A stretch of 64,000 nucleotides of DNA, from NCBI RefSeq assembly GCF_000298235.1, contig NZ_BAHE01000061.1, positions 1 to 64,000 on the forward strand, given 5' to 3'. The notes beneath the pieces were generated by a model. That model ran no database searches, was not told where the DNA came from, and saw only the letters and a list, made by a program, of their open reading frames with translations. Positions 1 through 9,082 of the stretch are shown here, one piece after another; positions within the stretch are counted from its first letter, which is position 1, and each line of letters begins with the position of its first letter. The stretch is from Gordonia namibiensis NBRC 108229. GTDB taxonomy: Bacteria; Actinomycetota; Actinomycetes; Mycobacteriales; Mycobacteriaceae. The translations under genes were made by a program, and so were the position numbers.

Positions 1-28
1 AGGGCCCGCCCGTCCGCGGGGAGAGGAG

Positions 29-1156
29 TCAGAGATCGAGCGTGAGGTTCCCGCCGGCACTGCGTGAGACGCAGGTCAGCATGGTCCCGGCCTCGCGTTC
101 GGGCTCGGTCAGGATGTTGTCGCGGTGATCGACGTCGCCGGACAACGTCCTGACCTTGCATGTGCCACAAAAGCCTTGCTGACACGAGTACGGCACCGAC
201 GGCATCACCCGCCGGATCGCCGCGAGCGCCGACTCGTCGGCGGCGACCGGGATCTGCGCACCCGTGGACGCCAGCGTCACGGTGAACGGTGAACCGTTCT
301 CCACCGGTGGCGGGCTGAAGCGCTCGTAGTGCAGCTCGATGTCGGCGCGGTCGAACAGATGGTGGCGGAGGTTCTCCAGCATCGGCACCGGCCCACAGCA
401 GTACACGGCGAGGTCGGCGTCGGAATCCGGTACAGGCCCGACCAGTTCCGACATGGTCGGGAGTCCGTGCTGATCGTCGGTGCGAATGGTGATGCGGTCG
501 CCGAACTTCGCGACCTCGTCGAGGAACGGGATCGAGTCGGCGGAGCGCCCGGTGTAGATCATCGACCAGTCCAGGCCGAAACGTTCCGCGACCGCGAGCA
601 TCGGCAGGATCGGGGTGATGCCGATCCCGGCGGCGATGAAACGGATCCGGCGAGCCGGGGAGCCGTGGCCGGGAACGGCCAGCGGAAAAGCGTTGCGCGG
701 TCCTTTGATCGACACCACGTCCCCGACCCTCAGGGCGTCGTGGACCTCGATCGAACCGCCGCCGCCGTCGGGGATACGACGCACCGCGATGCGGTAGTGC
801 TCGCGGTCAGCGGTGTCGCCGCAGAGCGAGTACTCGCGCATCCGTCCGGACGGAAGCAGCACGTCGATGTGGGCACCGGCATGCCACGACGGCAGCACTC
901 CGCCCTCGGCGGCGGCGAGCGTCAACGCGATCACGTTCTCGTCACGCGCGACGACTTCGCGCTTCACGATGCGCACCTGCGTGATCCCGGGATTGGCCGG
1001 TGCCGGCCTCAACGGGGACAACGGGCGCCACGCAGGCCACCAGGCCCGCATGAACGCGGTGCCGACCGTGAGGATCGGATCGTGTCGCCACCGCCCGTAG
1101 AGATGCGGGGGTGGTTGGGTCAGGCTCGTCGAATGCGGATGTGCGCGTTGGTTCAT
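29..1156 (-). CDS. FMN/NAD(P)H-dependent 2Fe-2S oxidoreductase (phthalate dioxygenase reductase-like)
   Basis: A 375-residue electron-transfer reductase that should pass electrons from NAD(P)H through a flavin to a C-terminal plant-type 2Fe-2S centre. Visible motifs in order are the flavin-binding REYSLCG at about 107-113, the nucleotide-binding GIGITP at about 177-182, and the cluster cysteines C325, C330, C333 (CQQGFCGTCK) and C362. The first 55 residues or so are an extension with Trp/Pro-rich sequence ahead of the flavin domain. It begins 9 bases after the stop of the diiron-motif gene and is last in the ephD operon, so its partner is probably that upstream protein. The family assignment is firm; the acceptor is an inference. 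Confidence 0.85.
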   Translation of the reverse strand: MNQRAHPHSTSLTQPPPHLYGRWRHDPILTVGTAFMRAWWPAWRPLSPLRPAPANPGITQVRIVKREVVARDENVIALTLAAAEGGVLPSWHAGAHIDVLLPSGRMREYSLCGDTADREHYRIAVRRIPDGGGGSIEVHDALRVGDVVSIKGPRNAFPLAVPGHGSPARRIRFIAAGIGITPILPMLAVAERFGLDWSMIYTGRSADSIPFLDEVAKFGDRITIRTDDQHGLPTMSELVGPVPDSDADLAVYCCGPVPMLENLRHHLFDRADIELHYERFSPPPVENGSPFTVTLASTGAQIPVAADESALAAIRRVMPSVPYSCQQGFCGTCKVRTLSGDVDHRDNILTEPEREAGTMLTCVSRSAGGNLTLDL

Positions 1157-1165
1157 CGGAATCCC

Positions 1166-2077
1166 TCACGCGACGTTGCGCGCGGCCGGCGACGACGCGA
1201 GGTAGGCGACGGCCTGGGCGGTGCTGCCGATCTGCTCCGGGCGGAACCCGGGACGGAAGTAACTGAAGGTGGAGAAGACGATGCTTCGCAGCGGTGGGAG
1301 CACGTTGGCGCGTACGCCTCGGTGGAACTGCCACTTCTTCTGGAGGTAGTTGTACGACACCGAGGTGTCCTGCTTCATGATGAACCGGTAGCCGCGCTGT
1401 ACCAGGAACAGCAGGATCGGCAGGACCACGAGCATGGCGCGTCCCCGCCGCAGGTAGCTGTCCCCGAAGTAGGCCGCGACATCGTGTGCGACCGCGCGGT
1501 GTTCCACTTCCTCCGCGCCGTGCCACATGAACAGGTCGGCCATCGTCGGGTGCGCGCCGGCCTCGACCCAGTTGTTGTTCAACGCGAAATCGCCGAGCAC
1601 CGCGGTGTAATGCTCGAGCGCCGCGATCAGCCACAGCCGTTCGACGAGGTGCTTGTGTCGGGCCTCGGTGGAACCGCCCGTCGCCGGACCGAGAACCCGG
1701 CGGAAGATCCACTCCATCTGCAACTGGTACGGGCGCGGATCGATGCCGTGGTGATCGAGGAACTCCCACAGCACGTGATCATGGGCCTCGGCGTGCATGG
1801 CCTCCTGGCCGATGAAACCCCGCATCCGGGAGGCGAGTTCCTCGTCGGCGACCAGCGGCAGCGCCTCGTTGTAGGTCTGTACGAACCAGCGCTCACCTTC
1901 CGGCAGAAGGAGATTCAGGACGCTGATGAAGTTCGACGCCACGGGGTGGCCGGGAATCCAGTGCAGGGGCACGTCGTCCCAGTCGAAGGCCACATTGCGG
2001 GCGTGTAGTTCGACGGGTCCGGGATCGGCCTGGTCGGTCTGGGACAGATCAGTACGCGGGCGTTCGACGGTGCTCAT
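1166..2077 (-). CDS. Metal-dependent hydrolase family protein (PF10118-like) with a complete diiron motif
   Basis: A 303-residue protein of the family usually labelled predicted metal-dependent hydrolase. The start is the ATG at 2077, which overlaps the ephD stop in an ATGA arrangement; an upstream in-frame ATG at 2116 lies inside ephD. The sequence holds the spacing of a ferritin-like diiron site: E62, E92-x-x-H95, E155 and E190-x-x-H193. The hydrolase label is inherited from the family name, and the residues look more like a carboxylate-bridged diiron oxygenase or oxidase. Translational coupling to ephD and the adjacent flavin/2Fe-2S reductase support an oxidative role, perhaps on a lipid. 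The substrate is unknown. Confidence 0.75.
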   Translation of the reverse strand: MSTVERPRTDLSQTDQADPGPVELHARNVAFDWDDVPLHWIPGHPVASNFISVLNLLLPEGERWFVQTYNEALPLVADEELASRMRGFIGQEAMHAEAHDHVLWEFLDHHGIDPRPYQLQMEWIFRRVLGPATGGSTEARHKHLVERLWLIAALEHYTAVLGDFALNNNWVEAGAHPTMADLFMWHGAEEVEHRAVAHDVAAYFGDSYLRRGRAMLVVLPILLFLVQRGYRFIMKQDTSVSYNYLQKKWQFHRGVRANVLPPLRSIVFSTFSYFRPGFRPEQIGSTAQAVAYLASSPAARNVA

Positions 2078-3864
2078 CCGGTGACCTTCTGTCGGGCGCC
2101 GATGCGCGACAACCACGGCGCGAAACGATAGATGCGATAGCCGACCTTCGCCTCGGGTGTCACCGGGACGACGGCCTTGTTGTGCTCGACGGCCGAGACG
2201 ATCTCGGTCGCCACGCGATCCGGGGTGAAACCACGACGCTGGTAGAAGCGGTCCAGGCGATCACGTTGCGTCCGTTCGGAATCCGAGTCGAGACCGGCGA
2301 TCGGTGTCGACGACACGATGTTGGTGTCGACGATGCCCGGGCAGATGGCGCTCACGCCGATGCGGTGTTCGGCGAGCTCGGCCCGCAGCGACTCGGAGAA
2401 CAGCAGGACGCCGGCCTTCGATGCCGAGTACAGGCCGAGGCTGCGCGACGGCGTGAACGCCGCAGCGGACGACACGTTGACGATGTGCCCGCCGACCCCG
2501 CGTTCCACCATCTGCCGGCCGAACTCGCGGCTCCCGGTGATGACGCCGCGCAGGTTGACGTCGAGGAGTCGGTCGACCTGCTCATCGGTGGCGGCGAGAG
2601 CTCCACCGGCCAAGCCGATTCCGGCGTTGTTGATCACGACGTCGGGGACGCCGTGTTGCTCTCGGACCGTCGCGGCGAAGGACACGAACGCGCCGGTGTC
2701 GGAGACATCGAGGAGATAGGCGTGTGCCACCGCCCCGGCGACCTTGCAGGCCTGCTCGGTTTCGGCGGCGGTGTCGAGATTCCGGTCGGCGAGCACGAGT
2801 TCGCAACCCCGCTCGGCGAGCAGCAGAGCGGTCTCGCGACCGATACCGCTGCCCGCACCGGTGATCACCACCAGCTTCCCGGCAAGGGGTTTCGGTTCGG
2901 CGAAGACCCGCAACCGTTCGACGGTCGGCGGTGCGTCGCTACCGGTCTGTGCGGCAAGGAAGTCCAGGACCGTGTCGGTGAGGTAGGCGGGGTGGGTGTA
3001 CGGCAGCCAGTGGCCGGTGGGGGTGTCGCGTCGCCACAATTTCGCCGCATAGTCCGGGGTGTTGTCGTAGATGGCCGGGCGCAGGGCGATGTCGCGTTCG
3101 TTGACCACCTGCAGGACCGGCACCGTCGTCGGGCGCGGATCGGGACGGCTCAGCTTCTGGCGGATGTTGGCCCGGTACAACGCGAGTCCGGTGATCATGT
3201 CGCGACGCAGGGTTCCGGCGACGACGACGTTCTCCGGTGGTGTGCCCTCGACGGTGTGCAGGAACTGCTTCCACGCCCGGGGGTTCCCGAGCGCGGTCAG
3301 CAGGGCGTTCGGGAGGACGGGAAGCTGGAACAATCCTGTGTAGGCCGACGAGAGCGATTGCGTCGCAATGGTTCGCACGCGGTGGGGCGTCGGGCGGGTC
3401 AGCCCTGCACGGAGCAACTGGCCGAGGTGATCGAGATTCGGTCCGGAAACCGAGACGAAGGACGCGATGCGGGTGTGCGCCCGTGGCCGACTCACGGCCT
3501 CCCAGGCCTGGACCGAACCCCAGTCGTGGCCGACGACGTGGACGGGAGCATCCGGGCTCACCGCTTCGGCGACGGCGAAGAGGTCGTCGGCGAGTTCGGC
3601 CAACCGGTACGCCCCGACCTCGCGGGGACGATCGCTCTCGCCGAAGCCACGGCAGTCGTAGGCCACCACGTGGTACTTCTCGGCCAACCGGGGCGCGATG
3701 TGCGTCCAGAGGTGGTGGGTGTCGGGCCAGCCGTGAACCAGCAGGACCGTCGGATTTCCCGGGTCGCCCAGTTCGAAGGTCGCCAGCGTGACGCCGTCGC
3801 CGGACACCGTCCCCCGCCGCCACTCGGGCCGCACCTGCACTGCCTGTTCGGTCATCCGTGTCAC
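2074..3864 (-). CDS. ephD: EphD-type fusion of alpha/beta hydrolase (epoxide hydrolase-like) and short-chain dehydrogenase
   Basis: A 596-residue two-domain protein with the architecture and length of mycobacterial EphD (Rv2214c). The N-terminal alpha/beta hydrolase half has HGWPD near 44-48 (oxyanion side) and GHDWGS at 112-117, with Asp114 as nucleophile as in epoxide hydrolases. The C-terminal half is a classical SDR with TGAGSGIG near 335, NNAG, and the YSASK catalytic pair near 480. EphD in mycobacteria has been linked to oxidised mycolic acid turnover; that role here is by homology only. It is first in a three-gene leftward operon. The start could be residue 1 or the Met at position 4. 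Confidence 0.85.
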   Translation of the reverse strand: MTRMTEQAVQVRPEWRRGTVSGDGVTLATFELGDPGNPTVLLVHGWPDTHHLWTHIAPRLAEKYHVVAYDCRGFGESDRPREVGAYRLAELADDLFAVAEAVSPDAPVHVVGHDWGSVQAWEAVSRPRAHTRIASFVSVSGPNLDHLGQLLRAGLTRPTPHRVRTIATQSLSSAYTGLFQLPVLPNALLTALGNPRAWKQFLHTVEGTPPENVVVAGTLRRDMITGLALYRANIRQKLSRPDPRPTTVPVLQVVNERDIALRPAIYDNTPDYAAKLWRRDTPTGHWLPYTHPAYLTDTVLDFLAAQTGSDAPPTVERLRVFAEPKPLAGKLVVITGAGSGIGRETALLLAERGCELVLADRNLDTAAETEQACKVAGAVAHAYLLDVSDTGAFVSFAATVREQHGVPDVVINNAGIGLAGGALAATDEQVDRLLDVNLRGVITGSREFGRQMVERGVGGHIVNVSSAAAFTPSRSLGLYSASKAGVLLFSESLRAELAEHRIGVSAICPGIVDTNIVSSTPIAGLDSDSERTQRDRLDRFYQRRGFTPDRVATEIVSAVEHNKAVVPVTPEAKVGYRIYRFAPWLSRIGARQKVTG

Positions 3865-3886
3865 CTCGCTGTAGACCCCGATTGGA

Positions 3887-3908
3887 GTTACACGTTACCA
3901 ACGGTTAC
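3887..3908. promoter_or_regulatory. GTTAC direct repeats upstream of ephD
   Basis: Three GTTAC words lie at 3887-3891, 3894-3898 and 3904-3908, just upstream of the ephD start at 3864. The cluster sits in the short AT-richer gap before the gene and could be a regulator site. No cognate regulator is adjacent, and the assignment is a guess from the pattern. Confidence 0.3.
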
Positions 3909-3985
3909 ACAAATGTCTAGACCCTTGTGAGAACCCGTCTCACCGCGGATTCCCCGTCTACACGGGCTGAAACCGGACGGGTACG

Positions 3986-4013
3986 AAAAAGCCCGGGTCG
4001 GTGAGACCCGGGC
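3986..4013 (-). terminator. Intrinsic terminator of alaA
   Basis: A perfect 9-bp stem (GCCCGGGTC at 3991-3999 with GACCCGGGC at 4005-4013) has a 5-base loop and is followed on the minus strand by five T residues (AAAAA at 3986-3990 on the plus strand). It lies about 80 bases downstream of the alaA stop, in the correct orientation. Confidence 0.85.
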
Positions 4014-4093
4014 CCTTCGAGACGGTCTTCCCCCTTCGAGACGGCCTTCCGCGAGCTTCGGGCCACCTCAGGGGGCGAGGTGGCCGAGCCTGT

Positions 4094-5374
4094 TCACTGC
4101 CGGTAGGACGACAGGAAATTGCCGATCCGCTCGACGGCCTCCTTGAGGTCCCTCGACCACGGCAGCGTGACGATGCGGAAGTGGTTGGTGTCGCCGAGGT
4201 TGAACCCGCTGCCCTGCACGACGAGGATCTTCTCCTGCAGCAGGAGGTCCTGGACGAACAACTCGTCGTTGTGGATCTCGTGCACCTCGGGATCGAGGCG
4301 CGGGAAGGCGTAGAGGGCGCCCTTGGGCTTCACGCAGCTGACGCCGGGAATCTCGTTGAGCTTCTCCCAGGTGACGTTGCGCTGTTCGAAGAGCCGGCCG
4401 CCGGGGGAGACGAGCGCGTCGATGGACTGATAACCGCCGAGCGCCACCTGAATGGCATGTTGCCCGGGCACATTCGCGCACAGTCGGGTGGAGGCGAGGA
4501 TGCCCATGCCCTCGATGAATCCCTTGGCGTGGTCCTTCGGTCCGGTCATCACGACCCAGCCGGCGCGGTACCCGCACACCCGGTAAGCCTTCGACAGGCC
4601 GTTGAAGGTCAGGCACAGCAGATCGGGAGCCAACGACGCGACGTTCACGTGCTCGGCATCGTCGTAGATGATCTTGTCGTAGATCTCGTCGGCCAGGATC
4701 AGCAGCGAATGCTGACGGGCCAGTTCGACGAGCTGCTGCAGGACTTCGCGTGAGTAGACCGCACCCGTCGGGTTGTTGGGGTTGATGATGACGATCGCCT
4801 TGGTGCGATCGGTGATCTTCGACGCGATGTCGGCGATGTCGGGGTTCCAGCCGTTCGCCTCGTCGCAGCGGTAGTGGACAGGGGTGCCGCCGGAGAGCGA
4901 GGTCATCGCAGTCCAGAGCGGGTAGTCCGGTGCCGGGATCAGGACCTCGTCGCCGTCGTTCAGCAGCGCCTGCATGGTCATCGTGATGAGCTCGGAGACG
5001 CCGTTGCCCAGGATGACGTCGTCGACGTCGAAGAAGGGGAAGTCGGGGATCAGCTCGTACCGCGTGACCACCGAACGACGAGCGGACAGCACACCGGCGG
5101 ACTCGGAGTATCCCTGCGAGTACGGGAGCGCGTGGATCATGTCGCGCATGATCACGTCGGGTGCCTCGAATCCGAACAGAGCCGGGTTGCCGATGTTCAG
5201 CTTGAGGATGCGGTGGCCCTCCGCCTCGAGCCGCTGCGCGTGCGCGTGTACGGGTCCGCGGATCTCGTAACACACGTTCTGCAGCTTGAGCGACTGCTCG
5301 AGCGGCTTGAGGTTCTGGTTCAGATGCGACACATGGGGCCTACTCACGAGTTCAATTGTCGCAGCCGGATGCAA
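4094..5374 (-). CDS. alaA: Alanine aminotransferase (AlaA-type, class I PLP aminotransferase)
   Basis: A 426-residue fold-type I aminotransferase that closely resembles E. coli AlaA along its length, so glutamate-pyruvate transamination is the likely reaction. Visible motifs are IGNPALFGFEAPD near 61-73, NPNNPTG at 198-204, DEIYD at 229-233, and NGLSKAYRV with the PLP lysine K262. The mycobacterial orthologue Rv0337c is annotated aspC and lies beside Rv0338c, the same neighbour as here. About 30 residues precede the conserved region, so the start could be internal. It ends at a strong intrinsic terminator and is separated from the next gene by another, so it is probably monocistronic. Confidence 0.9.
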   Translation of the reverse strand: MHPAATIELVSRPHVSHLNQNLKPLEQSLKLQNVCYEIRGPVHAHAQRLEAEGHRILKLNIGNPALFGFEAPDVIMRDMIHALPYSQGYSESAGVLSARRSVVTRYELIPDFPFFDVDDVILGNGVSELITMTMQALLNDGDEVLIPAPDYPLWTAMTSLSGGTPVHYRCDEANGWNPDIADIASKITDRTKAIVIINPNNPTGAVYSREVLQQLVELARQHSLLILADEIYDKIIYDDAEHVNVASLAPDLLCLTFNGLSKAYRVCGYRAGWVVMTGPKDHAKGFIEGMGILASTRLCANVPGQHAIQVALGGYQSIDALVSPGGRLFEQRNVTWEKLNEIPGVSCVKPKGALYAFPRLDPEVHEIHNDELFVQDLLLQEKILVVQGSGFNLGDTNHFRIVTLPWSRDLKEAVERIGNFLSSYRQ

Positions 5375-5416
5375 ATGGGTTTCCGCCAGTGCTGTCCGAC
5401 CGTGGTCCAGCGCACG

Positions 5417-5453
5417 AAAAACGGGCCCCGACCGTGGTGGTCGGAGCCCGTTT
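5417..5453 (-). terminator. Intrinsic terminator of the Fe-S oxidoreductase gene
   Basis: Near-complementary arms, AAAACGGGCCCCGACC (5417-5432) and GGTCGGAGCCCGTTT (5439-5453), are separated by six bases, with a T-run on the minus-strand exit side. It lies 15 bases past the stop codon of the 1204-residue gene. The A/T ends on both sides could make it work in both directions. Confidence 0.85.
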
Positions 5454-5467
5454 CGGTACTGCTGTGA

Positions 5468-8400
5468 CTACTTGTGGCCGGGCCGCTTCTTGCCGGCCGC
5501 GATGCCGAAGCCCTTGGCCTTCGACGCCCCGGTCTCGGCGATGGTCCGGGCGTCGCCCGAGCCGTTGTCCGACGGGGTCGGGACCTCGGTCCCGTTCGTC
5601 TCGGCCGGTGCCTCGGCCACCGGTGCTTCAGCTGCCGGTGCTTCAGCTGCCGGGGTCTCCTCGACCTCGGGTGCCTCGGCGGGCGCTTCGGCTTCCGGGG
5701 CTGCCTCGGGAGCGGGGGTGGCCTCTGCGGGGGCTGCAGCAGGTGCCGCGGCCTTCGGAGCGGCCTTGCTCGCGCCACCGGGGCGCTTCTTGCCCGCGGC
5801 CATGCCGAAGCCCTTGGCCTTGGCCGGCTTCTCCTCGGTCAGCACCGCAGCCGAACCGCCCTGGGGCGCCTCGGCCGCAGGCTCGGCCTCGGTTGCCGGT
5901 GCCTCGGCGGCCGGTGCCTCGGTCTCCGATGCCTCGGCGGCAGATGCCTCCGCGGCGGGAGCTGCTGCCGGAGCCTCCGCGGCCGGCTTGGGAGCGGCCT
6001 TGCCGATCCCGCCCGGACGCTTCTTGCCCGCAGCCATACCGAAGCCCTTGGCTTTGCCCGGCTTTTCTTCCGTCGCGGCAGCGACCGATGTGTCCGTCGC
6101 GGCAGCGACCGATGTGCCCGTCGCGGCAGCGACCGATGTGTCCGTGGCCGCGGTGGTCGCCGACTCGGTGTCGACGGTCGGGGCGGCATCGGGTGCCGAC
6201 TCCGCCTCGTCGACCTTGTTCTCGGCGGGGGCGGTCACACCGGCGTCGGCTGCTGCCGCGTTCGGGGTGGCCGTCTTCTGCCCGGGACGCTTGCCCGCAG
6301 CCATGCCGAAGCCCTTGGCCTTGGCCGGCTTCGCCTCTGCCGGTGCCTCGGCCTTCACGGCCTCCGACGACTCGGCTTCGGCGGGTGCAGGAGCTGCCGA
6401 CGCGGCAGGCTTGCTCGCCGCCGCGCCCGGCTTCTTGCCGCCCTTCATGCCGAAGCCCTTCGATGCGGGCTTCTTCTCGGCCGGTGCCTCGGCAGGAGCC
6501 TCCGTGGGCGCCGACGCGGCGGCCGGTGCCGCAGCCGCAGCGCCCGGCTTCTTGCCGCCCTTCATGCCGAAGCCCTTGGACGCGGGCTTCTTCTCGGCAG
6601 GAGCCTCCGCAGGCGCCTCGGTCTTGGCTGCGGCACCGGGCTTCTTGCCGCCCTTCATGCCCAGTCCGACCTTCGGCTTCGGAGCTGCCTCGGTGGTCGC
6701 CGTCGCGGTAGCGGCCGCTGCGGCCGGGACCTTCTCGGGCTCGGGTTCCGGCTCGGGAGCACTCGGACGCGGTCCGAGGTAACGGCCGCCGAGCTTGACC
6801 TCGGTCTTGCCGCGCTTGACCGAGTCGAGCAGCAGCTGCGCGACGTCGACGACCTCGACCTTGCCTTCGGACTCGGTGCCACTGGTCCGGGCGGTCACGC
6901 CGTCGGTCAGCATCACGCGACAGAACGGACAGCCGGTCGCGACCTTCTTGACCTCGCCGGTGGTGTCGCCGAGGGTGTCCAGCGCCTCGTCGACCCGGTC
7001 GATGTTGATGCGCTTGCCGATCTGCTCTTCCATCCACATGCGGGCACCACCGGCACCACAGCACATGGACCGTTCGCCGTGACGCGGCATCTCGGTGAGA
7101 GTCGATCCGGCCGCACCCATCAGCTCACGCGGGGCGTCGTAGACCTTGTTGTGACGGCCCAGGTAGCACGGGTCGTGGTAGGTGACGCCCTCGCCGAGCG
7201 GAGCGACCGGCACGAGGCGCTTCTCGCGGACCAGACGGTTCAGCAGCTGCGTGTGGTGGACGACCTCGTACTTGGCGCCCAGCTGCGGGTACTCGTTGCC
7301 CAGTGCGTTGAAGCAGTGTGCACAGGTGACGACGACCTTCTTGCGCTGCTCGGGAGCGGTCGAGAAGACCTCGCCCAGCATCTCGATGTTCTGCTGCGCG
7401 AGCATCTGGAAGAGGAACTCGTTGCCGGCGCGTCGTGCGGAGTCACCGGTACAGGTTTCGCCCTCGCCGAGGACCATGAAGTTGACCGCGGCCATGTCGA
7501 GGAGCTCGGCGACGGCCTTGGTGGTCTTCTTCGCGCGGTCCTCGTAGGCGCCGGCGCAACCGACCCAGAACAGGTACTCGAAGCCCTCGAACGACTCGAC
7601 ATCCTTGCCGAAGACCGGGATCTCGATGTCCATCTCGTCGATCCAGGCGGTCCGCGCGGAGGCGTTCTGACCCCACGGGTTGCCCTTGTTCTCGAGATTC
7701 TTGAACATGCCGGCCAGCTCGGTCGGGAAGTCCGACTCGATCAGCACCTGGTAGCGGCGCATGTCGAGGATGTGGTCGACGTGCTCGATGTCGACCGGGC
7801 ACTGCTCGACGCAGGCACCACAGGTGGTGCAGCTCCACAGGGTCTCGGTGTCGATGACCGCACCCAGCGCCTCGGGATCGAATTCACCGTCGGCCGACTC
7901 GATGCCCTCGCCGCCGCCGATCCGGCCCTTGGACTCGCCGACCAGCTTGCGGGAGGCCTCGGCACGTGCGGCCTCGGGGATCGCGTTGAGCTTGTCCTCG
8001 AGGACGTTGCCCTCGGCGTCGACCAGACCGACCTCGTCGCCGCCCATGTCCTTGCGGCCGCCGGCCAGCAGGTACGGGGCCTTGGCGTTCCCGTGGTCGC
8101 GCAGCGACATGATGAGCAGCTTCGGCGACAGCGGCTTGCCGGTGTTCCAGGCCGGACACTGCGACTGGCAGCGGCCACACTCGGTACACGTGCTGAAGTC
8201 GAGCCAGCCCTTCCAGGAGAAGTCCTCGATCTTGCCCGCACCGAACGCGTCGACGTCCGGATCGGCGGTCTCCATGTCGAGGACCTTGCCCTGGCTCATC
8301 ATCGGCTTGGCCGCACCGAGGGCGACGCCGCCGTCGGCCTCACGCTTGAAGTAGATGTTGAAGAACGCCGAGAAGCGGTGCCACGCAACGCCCCAGTCGG

Positions 8401-9082
8401 TGTTGAGGCCGACGACGGCCAGCCACACCATGCCGCTCATGAGCTTGATGACCGCGAAGATCGACACCAGGGTCGGTGACGCGGGCAGGATCTTCGCCAC
8501 CTGCATGGTGAAGAAGTCCGAGTAGGCGTTGTAGTGGTGGTAGGTCGCGATCTTCGACGCCTTCACCAGGATCATGCCCAGACCCTCGAGCAGGACGACG
8601 GCCTCGACGAAGTAGGCCGCGCCGAAGCGGGATCCGGAGAACCGCGAGATGCGTTCGGGGACGCGCGGGTGGTTGAGCTGGCGGATCACGATCAGCACGA
8701 GAATGCCGACCACGGTGCCGATGCCCAGGAGCTCGTCCCACAGGTGCCACGCGAAGGTGTCACCGAAGACCGGCCAGTGGAACTTCGGGTCGATCGACTG
8801 GCCGTAGGCCTCGAACCACAGCAGGGCGCCGCCCATGAAGCCGATCATGACCAGCCAGTGGGCCCAACCCACCGTCCGGAATTTCACCATCCGCGTGTGG
8901 GCGATGAATTCCTTGATCATGGTCGTCAGGCGCGGGATCACCGGCCAGAACCGGGATCCGTCGACCTTCTGGCCGAGTTTGATGGTGCGGAACATCCGCA
9001 CCACCCCGGCGAGGAACAGGTACCAACAGAAGAGGCTGATCACCGCTGCTGTGGTGCCGATGGCAATCGTCGTGGCTGTCAC
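5468..9082 (-). CDS. Membrane (Fe-S)-binding oxidoreductase, Rv0338c-like, with seven GFGM/GKKPG tail repeats
   Basis: A 1204-residue protein in three parts. Residues 1 to about 240 hold several membrane helices of NarI/HdrE-like cytochrome b type. The middle has two 4Fe-4S motifs, CTECGRCQSQCP and CTTCGACVEQCP, and CCG-type motifs of heterodisulfide-reductase-like proteins (CAHCFNALG, HDPCYLG, CCGAGG). Residues from about 775 to the end are Ala/Pro/Glu-rich linker carrying seven copies of a basic motif of the form KGFGMxxGKKxPG, the last at the C-terminus. It resembles Rv0338c (shorter, about 880 residues by memory) and sits next to alaA as there. It probably transfers electrons between a cytoplasmic donor and the membrane quinone pool; the donor is unknown. 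Confidence 0.85.
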   Translation of the reverse strand: MTATTIAIGTTAAVISLFCWYLFLAGVVRMFRTIKLGQKVDGSRFWPVIPRLTTMIKEFIAHTRMVKFRTVGWAHWLVMIGFMGGALLWFEAYGQSIDPKFHWPVFGDTFAWHLWDELLGIGTVVGILVLIVIRQLNHPRVPERISRFSGSRFGAAYFVEAVVLLEGLGMILVKASKIATYHHYNAYSDFFTMQVAKILPASPTLVSIFAVIKLMSGMVWLAVVGLNTDWGVAWHRFSAFFNIYFKREADGGVALGAAKPMMSQGKVLDMETADPDVDAFGAGKIEDFSWKGWLDFSTCTECGRCQSQCPAWNTGKPLSPKLLIMSLRDHGNAKAPYLLAGGRKDMGGDEVGLVDAEGNVLEDKLNAIPEAARAEASRKLVGESKGRIGGGEGIESADGEFDPEALGAVIDTETLWSCTTCGACVEQCPVDIEHVDHILDMRRYQVLIESDFPTELAGMFKNLENKGNPWGQNASARTAWIDEMDIEIPVFGKDVESFEGFEYLFWVGCAGAYEDRAKKTTKAVAELLDMAAVNFMVLGEGETCTGDSARRAGNEFLFQMLAQQNIEMLGEVFSTAPEQRKKVVVTCAHCFNALGNEYPQLGAKYEVVHHTQLLNRLVREKRLVPVAPLGEGVTYHDPCYLGRHNKVYDAPRELMGAAGSTLTEMPRHGERSMCCGAGGARMWMEEQIGKRINIDRVDEALDTLGDTTGEVKKVATGCPFCRVMLTDGVTARTSGTESEGKVEVVDVAQLLLDSVKRGKTEVKLGGRYLGPRPSAPEPEPEPEKVPAAAAATATATTEAAPKPKVGLGMKGGKKPGAAAKTEAPAEAPAEKKPASKGFGMKGGKKPGAAAAAPAAASAPTEAPAEAPAEKKPASKGFGMKGGKKPGAAASKPAASAAPAPAEAESSEAVKAEAPAEAKPAKAKGFGMAAGKRPGQKTATPNAAAADAGVTAPAENKVDEAESAPDAAPTVDTESATTAATDTSVAAATGTSVAAATDTSVAAATEEKPGKAKGFGMAAGKKRPGGIGKAAPKPAAEAPAAAPAAEASAAEASETEAPAAEAPATEAEPAAEAPQGGSAAVLTEEKPAKAKGFGMAAGKKRPGGASKAAPKAAAPAAAPAEATPAPEAAPEAEAPAEAPEVEETPAAEAPAAEAPVAEAPAETNGTEVPTPSDNGSGDARTIAETGASKAKGFGIAAGKKRPGHK
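6072..6143. repeat. 24-bp tandem repeat, three copies, in the oxidoreductase tail
   Basis: Three units of 24 bases (6072-6095, 6096-6119, 6120-6143) differ by only one base in the middle copy. On the coding strand they give repeated ATDTSVAA or ATGTSVAA octapeptides in the linker between repeat motifs 4 and 5. The in-frame unit length would let copy number change without breaking the gene. Confidence 0.9.

Noticed and set aside
5474-8479. A 1001-codon plus-strand reading frame opposite the Fe-S oxidoreductase.
   Set aside because: It mirrors the repeat-rich Ala/Pro codons of the real gene and has no domain; codon bias explains it.
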